Assembly (NCBI GenBank): GCA_016293645.1
Contig: JAEDDW010000006.1
Coordinates: 1-54,344 of the forward strand
Direction of reading: 5' to 3'
From: Treponema sp.
GTDB taxonomy: Bacteria > Spirochaetota > Spirochaetia > Treponematales > Treponemataceae
Length of the DNA: 54,344 nt
Shown: in pieces, positions 50,861-54,344 of the stretch
Position numbering within the stretch: the first letter of the stretch is position 1
Layout of the letters: each line of letters opens with the position of its first letter
The notes under the pieces: generated by a model
Databases searched by the model: none
The model's input: only the letters and a program-made list of their open reading frames with translations
What the model was told of the DNA's origin: nothing
Translations under genes and position numbers: made by a program

Positions 50861-52330
50861 ATGTTGAACATCAATAATAATACTGCGAATGTAAAAAGGG
50901 AAATCCTTGTACGTATTGCCCAGCTTCAGCTTGAAGGAAAACTGGAGGAAGGTGTACATTTCATTCCCAGGGAAATGGTTCCCCGTGACAAGCCTCCCCT
51001 ACGCTGCTGTATTTTCCACGACAGAGAAATAATCAGAATGAGAACAATTGCCCGTATGGGAATTTCTGTTGAAAATATTGATGAAGAGAGAACTCTGGCT
51101 TCTTTTGCCAAAGAGGCCCTTTCCCGTGAGAAACCTACATGGCCGATGCTTACTGTCCTTCATGAAGCATGCAATGCCTGTGTCAAGGCACACTACATGG
51201 TAACCAATGCCTGCCAGGGCTGTGATGCAAGACCTTGTAAGATGAATTGTCCAAAGCAGGCTATCACCATTGAGCGCCATGCCCATATAGATGAGTCCAA
51301 GTGCATCAACTGCGGAAAATGTCTTGAAAACTGTCCATACCATGCAATCATAAAGATTCCGGTTCCTTGTGAGGAAGCCTGTCCTGTTGGAGCCATCAGC
51401 AAGGATGATCAGGGGCATGAGCACATAGATTATCATAAGTGTATTTTCTGCGGAAACTGCATGCGTGAATGTCCTTTCGGAGCCATGATGAGCAAGAGTC
51501 AGCTTGTGGACGTAATAAAAAACATCATGGACAGTGGAAAAAAAGTAGTCGCCCTTTATGCTCCTGCCATAGCGGCTCAGTTCAATGCCGTTCCAGGACA
51601 GCTTGAAAGTGCATTCCTTAAGGCCGGTTTTGACAGGACGTGGGAAGTTGCCATAGGAGCAGATATCTGTGCAGACAATGAAGCCCGTGAATTTGAGGAA
51701 CGCATGGCCAGAGGCGACAGGATGATGACGACTTCGTGCTGTCCGGCTTATGTACGTGCCGTCAAGAAACATGTTCCGGCTCTGGCTGGATGTATTTCCG
51801 AGACAAGAAGCCCTATGCATTATACAGCTGAAATCGCAAAAAAGGCTGACCCTGGATGTGTGACCGTATTTGTCGGTCCATGTCTTGCAAAACGCCGAGA
51901 GGGGTATGACGATGAAATGGTCGATTATGTCCTCAGTACTGCTGACGTAGAGGCTCTTTTCATCGCAAAGGAGATTGATGTCTCAAAAATGGAAAGCACC
52001 GCAGGAACAATAATTCCGACTGCAAGCGGAAGAAATTTCGCAAAATCAGGTGGCGTTCTTGATGCTGTTGCCCTTCGCCTCAAGGACAAGACAATTCTTC
52101 GTCCTGCAAAGATCAATGGCCTTACAAAAAACGGAATGAAAATGCTGAACGCATATGGTCTCATAAACAGTGGGAAACTGCCTGCAAAACCTGATACTCC
52201 TAATCTTATTGAGGTCATGGCTTGTGAAGGTGGCTGCATAGGTGGACCAAGCATTCTGAAAAATGTAAAGCAGGCAGAAGTTCAGCTTGAGAAATATGTA
52301 TCTGCCGGGGCTGAAGACAAGATAGATTGA
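50861..52330 (+). CDS. Monomeric [FeFe]-hydrogenase, group B-like
   Basis: Predicted ferredoxin-linked hydrogenase (H2 evolution or sensing), 489 residues. An N-terminal cysteine motif (CNACVKAHYM, ACQGCDARPCKMNCP) precedes two 4Fe-4S ferredoxin motifs (CINCGKCLENCP, CIFCGNCMRECP). H-cluster motifs are P1 TSCCPAY, P2 VGPCLAKR and P3 EVMACEGGCIGG. The P1 pair of Cys needed for cluster binding and proton transfer is kept; the usual Trp of P1 is Tyr and the Met of P2 is Gly, as in non-classical groups. I start at 50861, with TATTAT six bases ahead and no Shine-Dalgarno; a GTG at 50843 is less likely. The hybrid-kinase gene follows 16 bases after its stop. Confidence 0.9.
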   Translation: MLNINNNTANVKREILVRIAQLQLEGKLEEGVHFIPREMVPRDKPPLRCCIFHDREIIRMRTIARMGISVENIDEERTLASFAKEALSREKPTWPMLTVLHEACNACVKAHYMVTNACQGCDARPCKMNCPKQAITIERHAHIDESKCINCGKCLENCPYHAIIKIPVPCEEACPVGAISKDDQGHEHIDYHKCIFCGNCMRECPFGAMMSKSQLVDVIKNIMDSGKKVVALYAPAIAAQFNAVPGQLESAFLKAGFDRTWEVAIGADICADNEAREFEERMARGDRMMTTSCCPAYVRAVKKHVPALAGCISETRSPMHYTAEIAKKADPGCVTVFVGPCLAKRREGYDDEMVDYVLSTADVEALFIAKEIDVSKMESTAGTIIPTASGRNFAKSGGVLDAVALRLKDKTILRPAKINGLTKNGMKMLNAYGLINSGKLPAKPDTPNLIEVMACEGGCIGGPSILKNVKQAEVQLEKYVSAGAEDKID

Positions 52331-52346
52331 TGGAGAGATGACTTTA

Positions 52347-54110
52347 ATGAGAGAGTTGAAAGACAGATCGGAACTTTACAAGTCAAGACAATCTCTGATG
52401 CTTACTAGCTACATACTCGCATTGATATGTCTTGTACTTGAGGCAGTCATTTCTGTGAGTGACATCAGAACCAAAGATTTTGTGAATGATTTCAAGTGGG
52501 TTTTCCGCTGGATCATTCTTTCCAATCTGCTTAATGGCATCATCCTTCTGACTCAAAAAATTCTCATCTGGGTTTTCAGAAAATCCATGATAAAGCAGAT
52601 GTATGTCGTAGGTATTTCCCTGGTTGCGGTATGCGGTGTCATTTCCTGCCAGCATTATTACTATAATCTTACCCATCTCATTTTCTTCATTCCGATTCTG
52701 CTTTCTGTTCCTGCCATGAGCCGGAAATTCTGTATTACAATTTTATCGTTAAGTGGAATAGGATTTCTGCTTTCATTTTTCTTCAGGTCTTTTGATAATA
52801 CATATCAGAACAGTTTGTTGCCTGACTTCATGATTGGTCTGGCTTTTTATCTGGTGTTTGGAAGCTTGTCCTATTATCTTGTCCTCTATCTGATCCAGCA
52901 GAATAAAAAATTGATGGCATCAAAGAATGAGGCGGAACTTGCCAGCAATGCTAAAAGCGACTTCCTTTCAAACATGAGTCATGAAATCAGGACTCCGATA
53001 AATTCAATTCTCGGAATGAACGAGATGATTCTCCGTGAAACTACAGAAGAATCCATCGCAGGTTATGCGGAAAACATCTCAAGGTCCGGAACTGCATTGA
53101 TGTCTTTGATCAATGACATTCTTGATCTTTCAAAAATTGAATCTGGAAAAATAGAAATCGTCTGCAGTGAATATGAATTGAAGTCCCTCATTCTTGATGC
53201 AGTGACGATGGTTCGTGAAAGAATAGAAAAGAAAAACCTGAAATTCATCATCAATGTAGATGAATCTATTCCGTCTGTACTTTACGGGGATGATTCAAGA
53301 ATCAAGGAAATACTGCTGAACTTTTTGACAAATGCGGCAAAATACACAAGAGAAGGTTCCGTAACTTTTACTGTTTCCTGGGTTGATGATGGAGGTTATG
53401 CAGAAATGACCTTCTCTGTAAAAGACACCGGCAACGGAATCAGGGAAGAAGATCTTCGTAAGATGTACGGTCGCTTTGAACGTTTTGATCTTGAACAGAA
53501 CAGAAATATTGAAGGGACAGGTTTAGGTCTTAGAATATCAAAACAACTTTCAAATCTCATGGGTGGTGACATATTCGTAACCAGTGAATATGGCGTTGGA
53601 TCTGATTTTTCATTGAAGCTCAGACAGAAAGTAATTTCTGAAAAACCGATAGGCAGAGTTGATTTTCTTAAAAATAAAATTGAAGGAAGAAAGAAATACA
53701 ATGTTCTTTTCAAGGCTCCTGAAGCAAAGGTTCTTGTAGTAGATGATATTGATATGAATCTTTTTGTCATTGAAAATCTTCTCAAGCAGACAGAGATGAA
53801 GATTGATCTTGCGGAAAGTGGCGATGAATGCATAAGAAAATCATGCATCGAAGAGTATGATCTTATTCTTATAGACCATATGATGCCTGGTATGAATGGA
53901 CTGGAAACTTTGGGTTTCATCAGGGAAAGGGATGACAGCCGGAACAAGGAAACTCCGTGTGTAATGCTTACTGCCAACGCCTTTAACGGAGCCAGGGAAA
54001 TGTATGAGAAGGCTGGTTTTTCGGATTATGTGACTAAGCCGATTGAGTGCGACAAACTGGAAAGGACAATTAGCAGACTGTTGCCTAAGGATAAAGTTAC
54101 TTTCATTTAG
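52347..54110 (+). CDS. Hybrid sensor histidine kinase with six or so membrane helices
   Basis: Membrane sensor of 587 residues. An integral membrane part (about residues 15-185) begins LMLTSYILALICLVLEAVIS and has about six helices. HisKA with His in FLSNMSHEIRTPINSILGMN and HATPase (NFLTNAAKYTREGSV; GTGLGLRISKQL) follow. A receiver domain at the end has VLVVDDIDMNLFV, phospho-Asp in DLILIDHMMPGMNG, and Lys in DYVTKPIE. No output domain, so a separate phosphotransfer or response regulator is required. GGAGAG nine bases before the ATG at 52347 favours it over 52338. Its operon position suggests it senses H2 or redox state. Confidence 0.93.
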   Translation: MRELKDRSELYKSRQSLMLTSYILALICLVLEAVISVSDIRTKDFVNDFKWVFRWIILSNLLNGIILLTQKILIWVFRKSMIKQMYVVGISLVAVCGVISCQHYYYNLTHLIFFIPILLSVPAMSRKFCITILSLSGIGFLLSFFFRSFDNTYQNSLLPDFMIGLAFYLVFGSLSYYLVLYLIQQNKKLMASKNEAELASNAKSDFLSNMSHEIRTPINSILGMNEMILRETTEESIAGYAENISRSGTALMSLINDILDLSKIESGKIEIVCSEYELKSLILDAVTMVRERIEKKNLKFIINVDESIPSVLYGDDSRIKEILLNFLTNAAKYTREGSVTFTVSWVDDGGYAEMTFSVKDTGNGIREEDLRKMYGRFERFDLEQNRNIEGTGLGLRISKQLSNLMGGDIFVTSEYGVGSDFSLKLRQKVISEKPIGRVDFLKNKIEGRKKYNVLFKAPEAKVLVVDDIDMNLFVIENLLKQTEMKIDLAESGDECIRKSCIEEYDLILIDHMMPGMNGLETLGFIRERDDSRNKETPCVMLTANAFNGAREMYEKAGFSDYVTKPIECDKLERTISRLLPKDKVTFI

Positions 54111-54145
54111 CCTGATGGTCTAAAAACCCTTTTTTTCAAATTAGA

Positions 54146-54170
54146 ATGACATAAAACTAAAATATGTCAT
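54146..54170. promoter_or_regulatory. Second ATGACA-N13-TGTCAT palindrome
   Basis: ATGACATA/TATGTCAT arms (54146-54153 and 54163-54170). The core half-sites and their 13-base gap match the site at 23640-23664. It is centred about 22 bases ahead of the -35 box below, as expected for an activator. Confidence 0.55.
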
Positions 54171-54179
54171 AAAAAATTA

Positions 54180-54208
54180 TTGATAAATGTATCTATCTAT
54201 AGTAAAAT
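54180..54208 (+). promoter_or_regulatory. Promoter of the partial gene at the right end
   Basis: TTGATA (54180-54185), a 17-base spacer and TAAAAT (54203-54208). A leader of about 40 bases with GGAAAGGGG then precedes the ATG at 54257. Confidence 0.6.
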
Positions 54209-54256
54209 TGCATAATTCTACAAATACACACTTTTTGGAATGTGGAAAGGGGTTAT

Positions 54257-54344
54257 ATGAATAAAATAATCGAGATGAAACACCTTTCAGAGGCTGTTTA
54301 CTACATGAAATTTGAAGCTCCGGATATTGCAAAGAACCGCAAGG
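54257..54344 (+). CDS. Probable ferredoxin-NADP reductase subunit alpha (NfnA/SudB-like), 3' end outside window
   Basis: Only the first 29 codons are visible: MNKIIEMKHLSEAVYYMKFE followed by APDIAKNRK. This opening, with a beta-strand then APDIAK, is what I recall for FAD-binding alpha subunits of the NADH-dependent ferredoxin:NADP oxidoreductase family, in which the next residues are usually PGQF. GGAAAGGGG lies before the ATG. With the adjacent hydrogenase it would suit electron balancing between ferredoxin, NAD(P)H and H2. The call rests on a short fragment. Confidence 0.5.
   Translation, partial: MNKIIEMKHLSEAVYYMKFEAPDIAKNRK

Noticed and set aside
1..54344. CRISPR arrays, insertion sequences, prophage or restriction genes
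   Set aside because: No regular direct-repeat/spacer array and no transposase, integrase, phage or modification-enzyme motif seen in any convincing frame.

Overview
The window looks like the replication-origin region of a host-associated, plant-fibre-using spirochete, most likely a Treponema. This is inferred from gene content and protein character (dual cyclophilin-FKBP lipoprotein, spirochete-type secreted proteins, A/T-rich chromosome, xylan and disaccharide genes); no database search was possible. No phage, insertion sequence or CRISPR array is visible.

Left part (1-14.3 kb): the end of ftsK, a diguanylate cyclase and an unrecognised 572-residue protein, separated by a dispersed hairpin repeat. 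A sugar locus follows. A leftward operon encodes a binding lipoprotein, two ABC permeases, a GH43 beta-xylosidase and a LacI regulator. Facing it is a GH94 disaccharide phosphorylase. The shared 430-base control region carries twin LacI-type operators.

Middle-left (14.3-23.6 kb): an operon of a secreted Ig-like protein, a two-component system and tcdA; a secreted small protein; a tyrosine phosphatase; an OmpA-domain protein back to back with pyrF; a Nudix hydrolase/EamA exporter pair; tRNA-Val; and a flavodoxin-like protein.

Centromere-like part (23.7-26.2 kb): argA followed by about 1 kb without genes. Four exact 16-bp parS palindromes and one near-exact copy lie here, one inside argA. parA and parB are not in the window.

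Accessory part (26.2-32.5 kb): a HAD phosphatase, a self-regulating TetR/flavodoxin pair, an outer-membrane barrel with a small periplasmic partner, a PNPOx-like protein, and an AraC regulator with an EamA transporter. A second dispersed repeat family occurs twice.

Origin core (32.5-47.3 kb): gyrB-gyrA run leftward. dnaA, dnaN, recF, dciA-like, rpmH, rnpA, yidD, yidC and jag run rightward, then a secreted protein and a cyclophilin-FKBP lipoprotein. The dnaA-dnaN gap has DnaA boxes, a GC cluster, five DnaA-trios and an A/T-rich stretch, so it is the best oriC candidate. A second array of six DnaA-box-like sites lies at 47.5 kb.

Right part (47.6-54.3 kb): a degenerate MocR-like regulator, cdd, yhbY, a TIGR02757-like protein, a monomeric [FeFe]-hydrogenase with a hybrid histidine kinase directly behind it, and the first codons of a probable ferredoxin-NADP reductase subunit.

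Themes beyond individual genes are the parS cluster, the two DnaA-box regions, two families of hairpin repeats, a shared ATGACA-N13-TGTCAT palindrome ahead of two promoters, and several genes whose -10 box lies about 6-8 bases before an ATG with no Shine-Dalgarno.
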